A DNA stretch of 43,863 nt from Saccharicrinis sp. (GTDB lineage Bacteria; Bacteroidota; Bacteroidia; Bacteroidales; Marinilabiliaceae). The stretch covers positions 1 through 43,863 of the forward strand of contig JAGXIP010000106.1 in the NCBI GenBank assembly GCA_024635585.1, in the 5' to 3' direction. Made by a program: the position numbers and the translations under genes. Each line of letters opens with the position of its first letter. The first letter of the stretch is position 1. Under the pieces are notes generated by a model. That model saw nothing but the letters and a program-made list of their open reading frames with translations, had not been told where the DNA came from and ran no database searches. Positions 33,534 through 41,068 of this stretch are shown here, piece after piece.

Positions 33534-33851
33534 ATGAATTATATAACTGCTTTAATTGTATGCAAAGTAAGTGGAACTCCAATTAAATTTGGAGAGTTAC
33601 GCAATCTTCGGAAAAACAAAAAAGAATTAGAGCCATTTTTACGAGCAATTATTCAGCTTCACAAAGGGAATGTAACTTACGACAGAAAGAATCTAACCGA
33701 TTATTATCTGAATAAAGGAAATATAGAGAATGTATCACATGGACTTGTTATTGCTAAAGTTGGTGGTAAGATTTTATCATTACAAGAAGCAATTGAAAAA
33801 GACAAAATAGGAATAGATTTTATAAAGCAATTTGAAAAAAATAAAACCTAA
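33534..33851 (+). CDS. Small protein resembling the N-terminal region of flotillin-like FloA
   Basis: 105 residues, located between hisC and hisB with only 4 bp before the hisB start, so probably cotranscribed. The segment [20 protein letters not shown] followed by IAK lines up well with FloA's LESHYLAGGNVDRVVNALIA. The region before ([20 protein letters not shown]) resembles FloA's MRLRRV-containing stretch, and the end ([20 protein letters not shown]) resembles LTFERAAAIDLAGRDVLEAV. It has no convincing transmembrane hairpin, SPFH core or C-terminal coiled region. It may be a stand-alone domain or a truncated FloA; its link to histidine synthesis is unclear. The homology judgement is from memory of the family. 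Confidence 0.5.
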   Translation: MNYITALIVCKVSGTPIKFGELRNLRKNKKELEPFLRAIIQLHKGNVTYDRKNLTDYYLNKGNIENVSHGLVIAKVGGKILSLQEAIEKDKIGIDFIKQFEKNKT

Positions 33852-33855
33852 ATAT

Positions 33856-34983
33856 ATGCAACGCGTACTTTTTATCGATCGTGACGGCACCATCATCATA
33901 GAACCGCCCATTGATTTTCAGATAGACAGCCTGGAGAAACTGGAGTTTTACCCCAAGGCCATTACCAATCTGGCTGCCATAAACCAAAAGCTCGATTTTG
34001 AATTGGCCATGGTAACCAATCAGGATGGTTTGGGAACGGACTCATTTCCAGAGGATACTTTTTGGCCTGCTCATAAAAAAATGCTCAAAACCCTGGAGGG
34101 CGAAGGCATCGTTTTCAAAGATATTTTTATCGATCCGTCCTTTCCTTGCGATAATTCACCCGGACGCAAGCCGGGCACAGCCATGCTCACCCAATATTTC
34201 GACAAAAAATACGACCTGCCCAACTCGTTCGTGATAGGCGACAGGATAACCGATGTGCAATTAGCCAAAAATTTAGGTTGTAAAGCTATTTTTATGGCCG
34301 AGGGCGAAATAGCACGGGAGGAATTGGAGAAACAAGGACTCACCGAAACATGTGCACTCATTTCTACCGATTGGGATAAGATAAGTGCTTTTTTGTTTGC
34401 CAAAGAAAGAACGGCTCAGGTTAAAAGAACCACTTCGGAAACAGATATCGACATTAAACTAAACTTAGATGGAAGCGGGAAATGCGACATCAGCACAGGG
34501 TTGCACTTTTTTGACCACATGCTAGAGCAAATTGGAAAGCATTCGGGCTGCGACCTGAGCATACAGGTGAAAGGCGATTTGCATATCGACGAGCACCATA
34601 CGATTGAGGACACGGCTTTGGCACTTGGCCAGGCTTTTAAACAGGCTTTGGGCGATAAGCGTGGAATAGAACGATACGGTTACTGCCTACCTATGGATGA
34701 TTGCCTCGCAATGGTAGCCCTCGACTTTGGTGGAAGACCGTGGTTGGTATGGGAGGCCGATTTTAAACGCGAGAAAGTGGGCGATCTGCCCACCGAAATG
34801 TTTATGCATTTTTTCAAAAGCTTTTCGGATGCTTCTATGAGCAACCTGCACATAAAAGCCAGTGGCGACAACGAGCATCATAAAATAGAAGGTATTTTTA
34901 AAGCCTTAGCTCGCGCCATAAAAATGTCCATTAAAAAAGATGTTTTTAACAACACCTTACCAAGTACCAAAGGGGCACTTTAA
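33856..34983 (+). CDS. hisB: Bifunctional histidinol-phosphatase / imidazoleglycerol-phosphate dehydratase
   Basis: 375 residues from the ATG at 33856. An upstream start at 33832 would overlap the preceding gene and add eight non-conserved residues, so I rejected it. The N-terminal HAD phosphatase (about 1-165) shows the nucleophile motif [14 protein letters not shown], the Cys-rich loop [11 protein letters not shown] and [15 protein letters not shown]. The C-terminal dehydratase (about 190-375) has [19 protein letters not shown], the metal-binding [14 protein letters not shown] and [19 protein letters not shown]. It catalyses steps six and eight of the pathway. It is the last his gene here; hisH, hisA, hisF and hisI must lie elsewhere. 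Confidence 0.97.
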   Translation: MQRVLFIDRDGTIIIEPPIDFQIDSLEKLEFYPKAITNLAAINQKLDFELAMVTNQDGLGTDSFPEDTFWPAHKKMLKTLEGEGIVFKDIFIDPSFPCDNSPGRKPGTAMLTQYFDKKYDLPNSFVIGDRITDVQLAKNLGCKAIFMAEGEIAREELEKQGLTETCALISTDWDKISAFLFAKERTAQVKRTTSETDIDIKLNLDGSGKCDISTGLHFFDHMLEQIGKHSGCDLSIQVKGDLHIDEHHTIEDTALALGQAFKQALGDKRGIERYGYCLPMDDCLAMVALDFGGRPWLVWEADFKREKVGDLPTEMFMHFFKSFSDASMSNLHIKASGDNEHHKIEGIFKALARAIKMSIKKDVFNNTLPSTKGAL

Positions 34984-35019
34984 TCAATTGATTTTGGAAA
35001 ACGTGTTCTAAATAAGGGT

Positions 35020-35033
35020 GTTTTACGTAAAAC
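35020..35033. promoter_or_regulatory. 14-bp perfect palindrome
   Basis: GTTTTACGTAAAAC is self-complementary, 37 bp after the hisB stop and about 90 bp before the tRNA promoter element. No T-run follows, so it is not a classical terminator; it could be a protein-binding site. Confidence 0.3.
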
Positions 35034-35111
35034 GAAAATGAAGAATCTTTCTAGCTTTATCATTTTATTAAATTGGTGGTTTTTTTGATTCTTTTGTTTG
35101 CCTAAAAGTTA

Positions 35112-35119
35112 TATATTTG
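35112..35119 (+). promoter_or_regulatory. Candidate -7 element of the tRNA-Arg promoter
   Basis: TATATTTG matches TAnnTTTG and ends 17 bp before the tRNA. Several TTTG words occur upstream (35081-35100), none at the ideal 19-20 bp spacing. Confidence 0.5.
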
Positions 35120-35136
35120 CACCCGCGTAAAACAAT

Positions 35137-35208
35137 GGCCCCATAGTTCAAGGGATAGAACAAGTGTTTCCTAAACACTAGATACAGGTTCGAGTCCTGT
35201 TGGGGCTA
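35137..35208 (+). tRNA. tRNA-Arg (anticodon CCT)
   Basis: 72 nt folding as a full cloverleaf. The acceptor stem is GGCCCCA with TGGGGCT (one G-U pair). The anticodon stem AGTGT (35163-35167)/ACACT (35175-35179) encloses the loop TTCCTAA, anticodon CCT at 35170-35172, reading AGG. The T arm ACAGG-TTCGAGT-CCTGT is perfect. The discriminator is A; CCA is not encoded. A 15-bp terminator starts 2 nt after its end. Confidence 0.96.
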
Positions 35209-35209
35209 C

Positions 35210-35242
35210 AAAGAAAGGTGCTGATTTTCAGCACCTTTCTTT
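35210..35242 (+). terminator. Terminator after tRNA-Arg
   Basis: A 15-bp perfect stem (35210-35224 with 35228-35242) closes a 3-nt loop; the 3' arm ends in CTTTCTTT followed by CTT. The 3' side is pyrimidine-rich, serving as the release tract. Confidence 0.9.
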
Positions 35243-35258
35243 CTTAAACAACTCTCCT

Positions 35259-35351
35259 ATGGTTGCATCGAATAAAACTTGGTATGTTTACGGCATGTCT
35301 CAAAACCCCGAAAATAGATTAAAAGAACATAACGCCGGTTCAACTCAATGA
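35259..35351 (+). pseudogene. Remnant of a GIY-YIG endonuclease gene
   Basis: A 30-codon ORF whose residues 8-30, WYVYGMSQNPENRLKEHNAG and STQ, match two parts of a GIY-YIG nuclease: the first strand (YVYxL) joined directly to GMSxNPExRLKEHNxGxT. The expected 12-15 residues between them (LYS...YYI) are missing, and translation stops just where the domain should continue (usually STKST and then more). Single-domain GIY-YIG genes are common near RNA genes in Bacteroidota. This copy looks degraded by an internal deletion and truncation. Confidence 0.6.
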
Positions 35352-35424
35352 AATAGACTGTGTACTGTTATTAATCCTTTTACACACAAGCTCTATATAA
35401 TATAGGTTATCAATAATTCTTTGT

Positions 35425-36015
35425 TTATTGTCTGTGTTTCAAGTCAGATTGGGTGTATTTATTATCACCAGGTTTCGATTTGTTAATCTTCCAAAAAATA
35501 ATTGCCTCCCTCAATGTTTTGTCTGGATTAGCTTTCATAAAATCCCTAATGTAAGTGTTGTACTCAAATTGAGGTGCTATCTGTTTATGTGATTTATCCG
35601 TTTGCATTTCATTTGTTATCAAAGTCCACTGCTCAACTGCATCCCCTAAAGTCCTTCCTTGTGATGATTTCATCCAATTCATGAACTTCACATTAAACTT
35701 AAAATTATCACCTATCTGATTCTTGAAAAATCCTCTTACATTTTCAGTATTCCTATAATTATCTGTTATTTCCGTTTCAATAGTTAATTTCTCAGTATTC
35801 CAGTCAAACCGTGAAGTTTTTAAGATCTTTTCCTGATAAGATTCACGTTCGCCAGTTCTTAAGAATTCTGTAATCCTATTTGCTATCTCAATTTTTCCAC
35901 CTCTTTTATCTAAATTTTCTGACCGACAAAAATCTATCAGTTCTTCTTTGCACCAATAAAAGTCTGTGAAATCCTGTACCGAAATTTTCGTATTTAATTC
36001 TGGTCTATCTTTCAT
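35425..36015 (-). CDS. SAP-like / DUF6434 domain protein
   Basis: 196 residues. The N-terminal 55 residues (TDFYWCKEELIDFCRSENLD, then KRGGKIEIANRITEFL) form a SAP-like helix-extended-helix module, often nucleic-acid binding. Residues about 65-130 (FDWNTEKLTIETEITDNYRN, then TENVRGFFKNQIG and FNVKFMNWMKSSQGRTLGDA) match DUF6434. The C-terminal part repeats the same kind of motif (RDFMKANPDKTLREAIIFWK). Function unknown; a DNA-associated cytoplasmic role is possible. First gene on the left of the accessory block, facing the tRNA gene. Confidence 0.75.
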   Translation of the reverse strand: MKDRPELNTKISVQDFTDFYWCKEELIDFCRSENLDKRGGKIEIANRITEFLRTGERESYQEKILKTSRFDWNTEKLTIETEITDNYRNTENVRGFFKNQIGDNFKFNVKFMNWMKSSQGRTLGDAVEQWTLITNEMQTDKSHKQIAPQFEYNTYIRDFMKANPDKTLREAIIFWKINKSKPGDNKYTQSDLKHRQ

Positions 36016-36063
36016 TTTTCACTTCACTATCTTCAAGATTATCGCTCACCCTGCTGCCCAGAA

Positions 36064-36182
36064 TGAGTAATTTGCTGGATTTCAAAGCCCCAACTTATCA
36101 AACTGTTGCGTTTTTTAAGTAAATGTGGAAAAGTTAAAATTACTCACATCGCCTCGTATTACTAATATTTTTTGTTGACAAC
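36064..36182. repeat. Intergenic palindromic repeat, copy A
   Basis: The 92-bp core 36091-36182 starts CAACTTATCAAACTGTT and ends GACAAC. It aligns over its full length with 38721-38812 (about two thirds identity, small shifts), and similarity extends leftward. An internal 10-bp inverted repeat, TGAGTAATTT (36064-36073)/AAATTACTCA (36137-36146), can form a long-loop hairpin. Confidence 0.65.
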
Positions 36183-36191
36183 TGGGTTTTA

Positions 36192-36722
36192 TTAGAATAC
36201 ATATCCAATGCCAAAACATAAGTCTCCTGTAGCATAAGCTCTATCTCCATTCAGCACATTCCCTGTCAAATTGAACATAAAGTGTTTCTTCTTCATCATG
36301 AGTCCTCCTTCAAGTTCAATTCCTGATTTTGTCCAGCTAACGCGACGAGAATCCCACCATTGTCCATAGCCAAGTCCTAGTTGCGCAACGAGAGAAAAGT
36401 CATTCTTAATTATTAATGGTTTTGTAAGTCCGGCTACAATTGAGTATAAATTAGTCGATTTCGTTTCTTCACCATATTCCCACTCTTCACCTTTTCCGTA
36501 TCGAAACCCTAAATAAATTCCTGGATTACAGATATAACCAATTTTAATTCCATATGGAGTTTTAAGTATTCCTGAATTAGTCGATATGAAGTATTCTTTA
36601 TCCATATCATTAGGGTTGAATACACTGTATTCAACATTCTGTTTTTCTTGTCCTAATACATTTTGAGATAAAATGATAACAGTAATAAATACAGCTAGTT
36701 TTAAAATTGATTTTTCTTTCAT
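36192..36722 (-). CDS. Exported protein, probable small outer-membrane beta barrel
   Basis: 176 residues, no family recognised with confidence. A signal peptide (KLAVFITVIILSQNVLG, cut before QEKQN) is followed by alternating hydrophobic strands rich in Gly, Tyr and Trp (YGIKIGYICNPGIYLGFRYG, LVAQLGLGYGQWW), and the last residues, LCFGIGYVF, end in Phe, typical of outer-membrane barrels. Located in the AT-rich accessory block with palindromic repeats on either side. Confidence 0.75.
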   Translation of the reverse strand: MKEKSILKLAVFITVIILSQNVLGQEKQNVEYSVFNPNDMDKEYFISTNSGILKTPYGIKIGYICNPGIYLGFRYGKGEEWEYGEETKSTNLYSIVAGLTKPLIIKNDFSLVAQLGLGYGQWWDSRRVSWTKSGIELEGGLMMKKKHFMFNLTGNVLNGDRAYATGDLCFGIGYVF

Positions 36723-36761
36723 TTTGTTTATTAAGTTATGGTTATTTGTTGTGATTACCTT

Positions 36762-36797
36762 GTTGCCAAATTATTTATAAGCATGTGTTACCCAACG
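36762..36797. repeat. Short intergenic palindromic repeat, copy B
   Basis: A 36-bp segment starting GTTGCC and ending GTTACCCAACG. Its reverse complement begins CGTTGGGTAAC, like the left end of copy C (38675), and ends TTGGCAAC, like C's right end TTGGCGCAAC. It could be an internally deleted, inverted version of copy C. Confidence 0.45.
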
Positions 36798-36803
36798 TAA
36801 TTT

Positions 36804-38147
36804 TTAGTCCTTTATACAACGAACAGCAACCCCATCATTTATAACACGATCACAGTATGGATAACATACTTCTTCCCAAGAAAACAATCGAATTATGCAT
36901 CGGTTCTCAGGGACTGTACTTGTCCAGTAATCACAAAGCCTTTTAATATCAGAGAAACTCCCATTAGATCCATCTCTACTACCACTTGGGTATGCACTAA
37001 ATTCATACTCGTCTGTTGCTCCTATATTAGGGCTGTTCCAATAATTAACGCCAACAATCTTTAGCTTTCCTCCAGCAACACTCATACCTCCCATATAATC
37101 CAACAGTACAGTCCACTCTGGCTCACTAGGTACATGCCATCCTGATGGACATAGCTTTTCCGTTTCCACAGCATATCCATTATACAATGCACCATAAGGT
37201 TCTTCATAACTAGCTTCATCATTGTTATACCAGCTATATGCACCACTAGTATGTGCTGACCAAGAATTATTATCTATTACATTAGGAATTTGAGTCCCAT
37301 CATTATATGTCGTTGTTTTCAAATTCTCTGCCATCCATGTTTGTGTGCCGATTACAACAGTATTGTATACATTTCCATCAATATCAACCACTTTTGTTGG
37401 ATCAAATACTATCTCTTTTAATATATTTCCTTCATCGTCAACTGATATTTTATACTGATATCCACCTGAAGAAGTTAAAACAAGTGACTTTGCAACATCT
37501 GCAACATCTGCATTTTCAATCCTATTGGGTTTGTTTAGAATAACCGCATCTCCAATAGAGGCGTTCCAATCCGCTTGGACATTGGATACTTTTGAAGTAT
37601 TTGTAATTATTGCACTTGCTTGTTTTTCGGTAATAGTAACAGGCTTATTAGCTAACTCATTATAATCTCCAGAAAAGTCATCGGACGCATCCTTATCCCA
37701 GCCCTCAAATGTAGTATCATCTCCATTGATGTCAATATTTTTTACATTTTCTGCAGTTTTAGCATAAAGAGCGAAGGGAACACTTAAAAGTTCAGTTGTG
37801 TTGGAAAGTGTATAATTAATGCCTCCATTTAAATCTATCTCTGTTTTTATAAAATAGGAACTGATTGTCCAATCAATTAAAGAAAAGTCATCTGGAGTTG
37901 ATCCAGTTCCTATTTCTATGGTTAATAATCCATTTGAATTAGTTGTAGGTATATGTGTTTCAGTATAAATTATTATACCATCTATATCTGATTGTATCAA
38001 ACTAACTTGAATTCCTATTTGCTGATTTTTGATTAAGTTACCTAGATCATCCCTAACTACAGCTTGGTAACTGAACTTTTCCGGTACCTGAGAAATGATA
38101 TTTGATATAAAAAGAACATTAATAAGTAAAAAAATAATAATCTTCAT
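36804..38147 (-). CDS. FISUMP domain protein (exported)
   Basis: 447 residues. Signal peptide (MKIIIFLLINVLFISNIISQ), then an N-terminal domain (about 22-130) with FSYQAVVRDDLGNLIKNQQI and TTNSNGLLTIEIGTG, common in Bacteroidota surface proteins. A linker (about 135-245) follows, then a C-terminal FISUMP (Fibrobacter succinogenes major paralogous) domain: VIGTQTWMAENLKTTTYNDG, YSWYNNDEASYEEPYGALYN, LCPSGWHVPSEPEWTVLLDY and the end VAVRCIKD. Four Cys in the C-terminal domain may form disulfides. Likely cell-surface; function unknown. It follows the T9SS-sorted gene by 5 bp, so they form a pair. Confidence 0.88.
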   Translation of the reverse strand: MKIIIFLLINVLFISNIISQVPEKFSYQAVVRDDLGNLIKNQQIGIQVSLIQSDIDGIIIYTETHIPTTNSNGLLTIEIGTGSTPDDFSLIDWTISSYFIKTEIDLNGGINYTLSNTTELLSVPFALYAKTAENVKNIDINGDDTTFEGWDKDASDDFSGDYNELANKPVTITEKQASAIITNTSKVSNVQADWNASIGDAVILNKPNRIENADVADVAKSLVLTSSGGYQYKISVDDEGNILKEIVFDPTKVVDIDGNVYNTVVIGTQTWMAENLKTTTYNDGTQIPNVIDNNSWSAHTSGAYSWYNNDEASYEEPYGALYNGYAVETEKLCPSGWHVPSEPEWTVLLDYMGGMSVAGGKLKIVGVNYWNSPNIGATDEYEFSAYPSGSRDGSNGSFSDIKRLCDYWTSTVPENRCIIRLFSWEEVCYPYCDRVINDGVAVRCIKD

Positions 38148-38152
38148 GTTTT

Positions 38153-38632
38153 TTAGGTTTTAATAATTTTATAGGTTTCTGTTTCTTTATAGCTTAGTTG
38201 AATTGTAATGAGATATGTTCCTTTTTTTAATTTGGACATATCAACAATAGTTTCTTTTTGAATGATATTTCCTGCTTGAATTTTTACACCTTTTATATCA
38301 TATAAGGAATAAACTAGGTTTTCATAAATAGCTACATTTACCTTCAAGTTTAATTTATCTGATGTTGGATTAGGAAAAGTCTCTACAGAAATCTCTGTTT
38401 TAGGATTTTTTATCTTTGATACAACCGAAATTTCATAAGGTTGCTGGACTCCTTCTGAAATAGTACCGTTAGAATCTATTGAGGTGAAGATTTGACCGAT
38501 GGTATAACTAACTTCTGCTGAACCAGCTTGGATATTGCTTCCTGCGGTCGAAATTTGTTCTTGAGCTTTTATTGTTAGGCTTCCATATAGGGAAACGAAT
38601 AGAATTAGAATTTTAAGTTTTCTATAGTTCAT
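38153..38632 (-). CDS. Small T9SS type A sorting domain protein
   Basis: 159 residues. Signal peptide to about residue 23 (LFVSLYGSLTIKA), then a short domain with SNIQAGSAEVSYTIGQIFTS and GTISEGVQQPYEIS, and a C-terminal T9SS type A sorting domain (about 80-159): VETFPNPTSDKLNLKV, YSLYDIKGVKIQAG and LKKGTYLITIQL. It should be exported across the outer membrane by the type IX system. Small proteins of this layout often precede FISUMP proteins. First of the two-gene unit. Confidence 0.88.
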   Translation of the reverse strand: MNYRKLKILILFVSLYGSLTIKAQEQISTAGSNIQAGSAEVSYTIGQIFTSIDSNGTISEGVQQPYEISVVSKIKNPKTEISVETFPNPTSDKLNLKVNVAIYENLVYSLYDIKGVKIQAGNIIQKETIVDMSKLKKGTYLITIQLSYKETETYKIIKT

Positions 38633-39017
38633 TTGATAAATATTTGTAATTTCTATCTCTTGTTAATACTTTATGTTGGGTAACGGTAATAATATGCGTA
38701 AGGCGGGTTTTCTGTGCCACCAACTTATCAAACCGTTAATATTTTTAGTAAATGAACAAGGTTTGAAAATACTACAATCTCCGGCTTTTGTAATATTTAT
38801 TATTGGCGCAACGTGCATTCTTTACCAACATAAATCAATCTTCTTTTTTCTGATACTCAATGAATTAATCTTATTACTAAAAACAAAACTCATGATCTCA
38901 AGATAGAATAAAAATTCCCAAGGTCTTGTCCCAAATATGCAGTAATAATCTGATACCTAACATAGAAATTATTCATGCTTGTTTTAAGGCCTAAGATGAA
39001 CAACCAAAATCAAGTTA
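38633..39017. other. Non-coding spacer holding palindromic repeat copy C
   Basis: 385 bp without a convincing gene; a 77-codon plus-strand ORF (38673-38906) covers the palindromic repeat and has no protein-like composition. The rest (38813-39017) is AT-rich with no recognised signal. Confidence 0.6.
38675..38812. repeat. Intergenic palindromic repeat, copy C
   Basis: 138 bp with inverted ends: GTTGGGTAACGGTAATAATA at the left and TATTATTGGCGCAAC at the right. Internal arms also match (AAGGCGGG with CCGGCTTT). The right 92 bp (38721-38812) align with copy A. The 10-mer GTTGGGTAAC (38675-38684) is the exact complement of GTTACCCAAC at 36787-36796, so the FISUMP/T9SS pair is bracketed by inverted copies. 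Confidence 0.65.
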
Positions 39018-39452
39018 TTATTCGCCAAATGTGTACCTAATCCCCCATAGACTTCTTAAATTTACATCGTCCTCCACGAATAACTCAGGAGTTAGTTCAA
39101 TTAAAAAGGATAGCTTTTTAAAATCCTGTAAGGGATATATTTCAACCTGTGCTGGAATAGTAAGCGCATATATATGATCATACTTACGAAATGGACCTGT
39201 ATTAAGACCTACTCCAACCGAGAATCTATGATAAGTCCTTGGTTTAAAATTATAAAAAACATCTATTTCCATTAATAGATCATCAATACCCCTATTCGCA
39301 AATGTCTTTAATTCTCCACTTATCACTTTATTCTGGCTAGTATTTATCCCCAAAGCATAAATCGAATAACTAGTAACTCCCATTTGAGAATAAGACTTTG
39401 CCGATAAAGTCAGTAAAAATGTAATTGAAATAAATACAAAAAGATTTTTCAT
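39018..39452 (-). CDS. Exported protein of unknown function, beta-strand rich
   Basis: 144 residues. Signal peptide (FVFISITFLLTLSAKSYS, cut before QMGVT). The mature part has alternating strands (LLMEIDVFYNFKPRTYHRFS, VGVGLNTGPF, IYALTIPAQVEIYPL) and ends RSLWGIRYTFGE, resembling small outer-membrane barrels. I do not recognise the family. It is a single gene in the accessory block. Confidence 0.7.
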   Translation of the reverse strand: MKNLFVFISITFLLTLSAKSYSQMGVTSYSIYALGINTSQNKVISGELKTFANRGIDDLLMEIDVFYNFKPRTYHRFSVGVGLNTGPFRKYDHIYALTIPAQVEIYPLQDFKKLSFLIELTPELFVEDDVNLRSLWGIRYTFGE

Positions 39453-39707
39453 AATAATATAGTTTGGTTAAAATTTAGTATGTAAGTATCTGGATGGCTG
39501 CATTTGCGTTAACGTTTGCTGGATGAGGTGTGCGAGATTTCATGAACCAAACCTTCCAAAACACCACAAAGCCAAAGCTTATATTTGTTATTATCTTTTC
39601 ATTATAATGCCAAATCTAAGGTTTGGCGGTATTCAAAAAATCCCTACTAAACATCTAAAATATCACATAACCCGCATGATTTATTCCAAATTCTTAGTGG
39701 CTGGCAT

Positions 39708-40625
39708 TTATTCATAATAACCAACCTTTACTTGATATGGCAAATTAAGACCTCGCCCTGGAAATACAAGCCATTTATTATTATCAGGACTAACTTTCCT
39801 TTCTCCGTATTTCTCAAAACCTCCAAGTTGTGATAATTTAGTAGCTGTAATAGTATTTTCATTTATGATGCCTAAGTCAAAATCTCTATATTTAGTTACC
39901 CACCTGTTTTCTGCATCTTTCTCCCAGCTGTCTTTATCTATAACAACAGATTCAAGACCTATATAAAAGCCCTGCTCAGGTATTAAAATTCGATATTTGT
40001 TCAGGTCTACTTTATTCCAACCATTTTTTATATTCTTTATTATCAAATTACTACATAATAAATCACAGTCTGGCATTTGAGTTAGTGAGTCTACACTATA
40101 TATTCTAATGCGAGCAGATTTATTTCCTTTCACAGAACCTACATAAAAACTAAATTCTTCTATATAGCTAGAAAAACTATGACCATTAAAAAAACGCATA
40201 CTTTGTGAAGCATAATAAAGTGGAGAATATGCTCTTTTCTTCAGGCTTCGTTTTCCTATGGTCATTGTATTCTTTGTCAACTTATCGCTAACAACTATTA
40301 ACTCGTCAAGCAGCACTTCTTTTTCATTCAACTCAACAACAATACTTTCAGTAGTCCTCATTGTTTCTTTATAAATTGATTTACTCTTATAGCCAACACA
40401 AGGAATCATTAAAGAGTCTGGAATTGATTTTAAATTATTCAATTCAAAGTGTCCAACAGAGTCACATATGATACCAACATTCGTACCTTCCTTATGTATA
40501 GTTGCATATTCAACTCCTTTACCAGTAATTGAACTTACAATCCGTCCCTTTATTGAAACTTGAGAGTTGATATTCCATGAAATTAGAAATATCATTAAGG
40601 TCATTAAAATTATTTGCTTAACCAT
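39708..40625 (-). CDS. Carboxypeptidase-regulatory-like domain protein, exported
   Basis: 305 residues. Signal peptide (ILMTLMIFLISWNINS), then a CarboxypepD_reg-like beta sandwich (about 22-105): VSIKGRIVSSITGKGVEYAT, VGIICDSVGHFEL and SLMIPCVGYKSKSI. This domain normally leads TonB-dependent receptors or surface proteins, but here the remaining 200 residues have no TonB plug or large barrel; they include FNGHSFSSYIEEFSFYVGSV and LIPEQGFYIGLESVVID. Probably a periplasmic or outer-membrane protein of unknown function. Last gene of the AT-rich block. Confidence 0.8.
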   Translation of the reverse strand: MVKQIILMTLMIFLISWNINSQVSIKGRIVSSITGKGVEYATIHKEGTNVGIICDSVGHFELNNLKSIPDSLMIPCVGYKSKSIYKETMRTTESIVVELNEKEVLLDELIVVSDKLTKNTMTIGKRSLKKRAYSPLYYASQSMRFFNGHSFSSYIEEFSFYVGSVKGNKSARIRIYSVDSLTQMPDCDLLCSNLIIKNIKNGWNKVDLNKYRILIPEQGFYIGLESVVIDKDSWEKDAENRWVTKYRDFDLGIINENTITATKLSQLGGFEKYGERKVSPDNNKWLVFPGRGLNLPYQVKVGYYE

Positions 40626-41068
40626 CTATATATTTTTAAGATATTGCGTCATGCTTGCCACTAACTCCTCAATAACCTCACATGTACTCCCGTTATTTCG
40701 ATTATGCATGGGGTAATTCAGTCAGCTAAAATAATATATTTTAATGATAAATCAATCTCCAAGCTTAATATAAAAATATACTTAAATGTATTTGATAATT
40801 ATTATTTGTTTGCATGTGGAATTTTCCTCATAAAGGTATTCGAAAGAACTCCGTTTCGATAACCTCCCGCAATTCTGCGGGACAAGTCGTCTCTAAGTCG
40901 ATTCGAGAGAAATAGCCACAATGAGCTGCCCTTCCGCTGTGGCTAGATAGGTTGTGTGTGAAGTATTCTCATAGCCCCCCGCAACTCTGCGGGACAGGTC
41001 GCCCGGTTCTTTGAGGGCTCGTTTCATCTATCAAAAGGAATTACATCGCAATACTGCCAAAATATTAC
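40626..41068. other. Non-coding spacer with paired hairpins at the right edge of the accessory block
   Basis: 443 bp with no gene. Its left half (40626-40830) is AT-rich without recognised signals; its right half holds the hairpin repeats at 40866-40993. Confidence 0.65.
40866..40993. repeat. Two copies of a CCCGCA/TGCGGG hairpin flanking a third hairpin
   Basis: CCCGCA-ATTC-TGCGGG (40866-40881) and CCCGCA-ACTC-TGCGGG (40978-40993) are 112 bp apart, each followed by GACA(A/G)GTCG. Between them TAGCCACA (40913-40920) pairs with TGTGGCTA (40938-40945). The region is GC-richer than its surroundings and could be a structured RNA or a dispersed repeat. Confidence 0.55.

Noticed and set aside
33832..33855. 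Upstream in-frame start for hisB
   Set aside because: It would overlap the preceding ORF and add eight residues not found in His[12 protein letters not shown] at 33856 is the usual N-terminus.
36064..38812. Integron cassette array with attC sites
   Set aside because: The palindromic repeats start with GTTG and end with CAAC, the reverse polarity of attC (RYYYAAC ... GTTRRRY), and no integron integrase lies in the window.
38673..38906. 77-codon plus-strand ORF between two minus-strand genes
   Set aside because: It covers the palindromic repeat copy C, has a composition explained by the repeat, and resembles no protein.
39453..39707. Further copy of the palindromic repeat in this spacer
   Set aside because: It shares the word TTTGCTGGAT with copy A and has a small GGTGT/ACACC dyad, but no extended alignment to copies A or C.
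35137..41068. Integrative element inserted at tRNA-Arg
   Set aside because: No direct repeat of the tRNA 3' end was found downstream and no integrase gene is present, so a site-specific island boundary is not supported.
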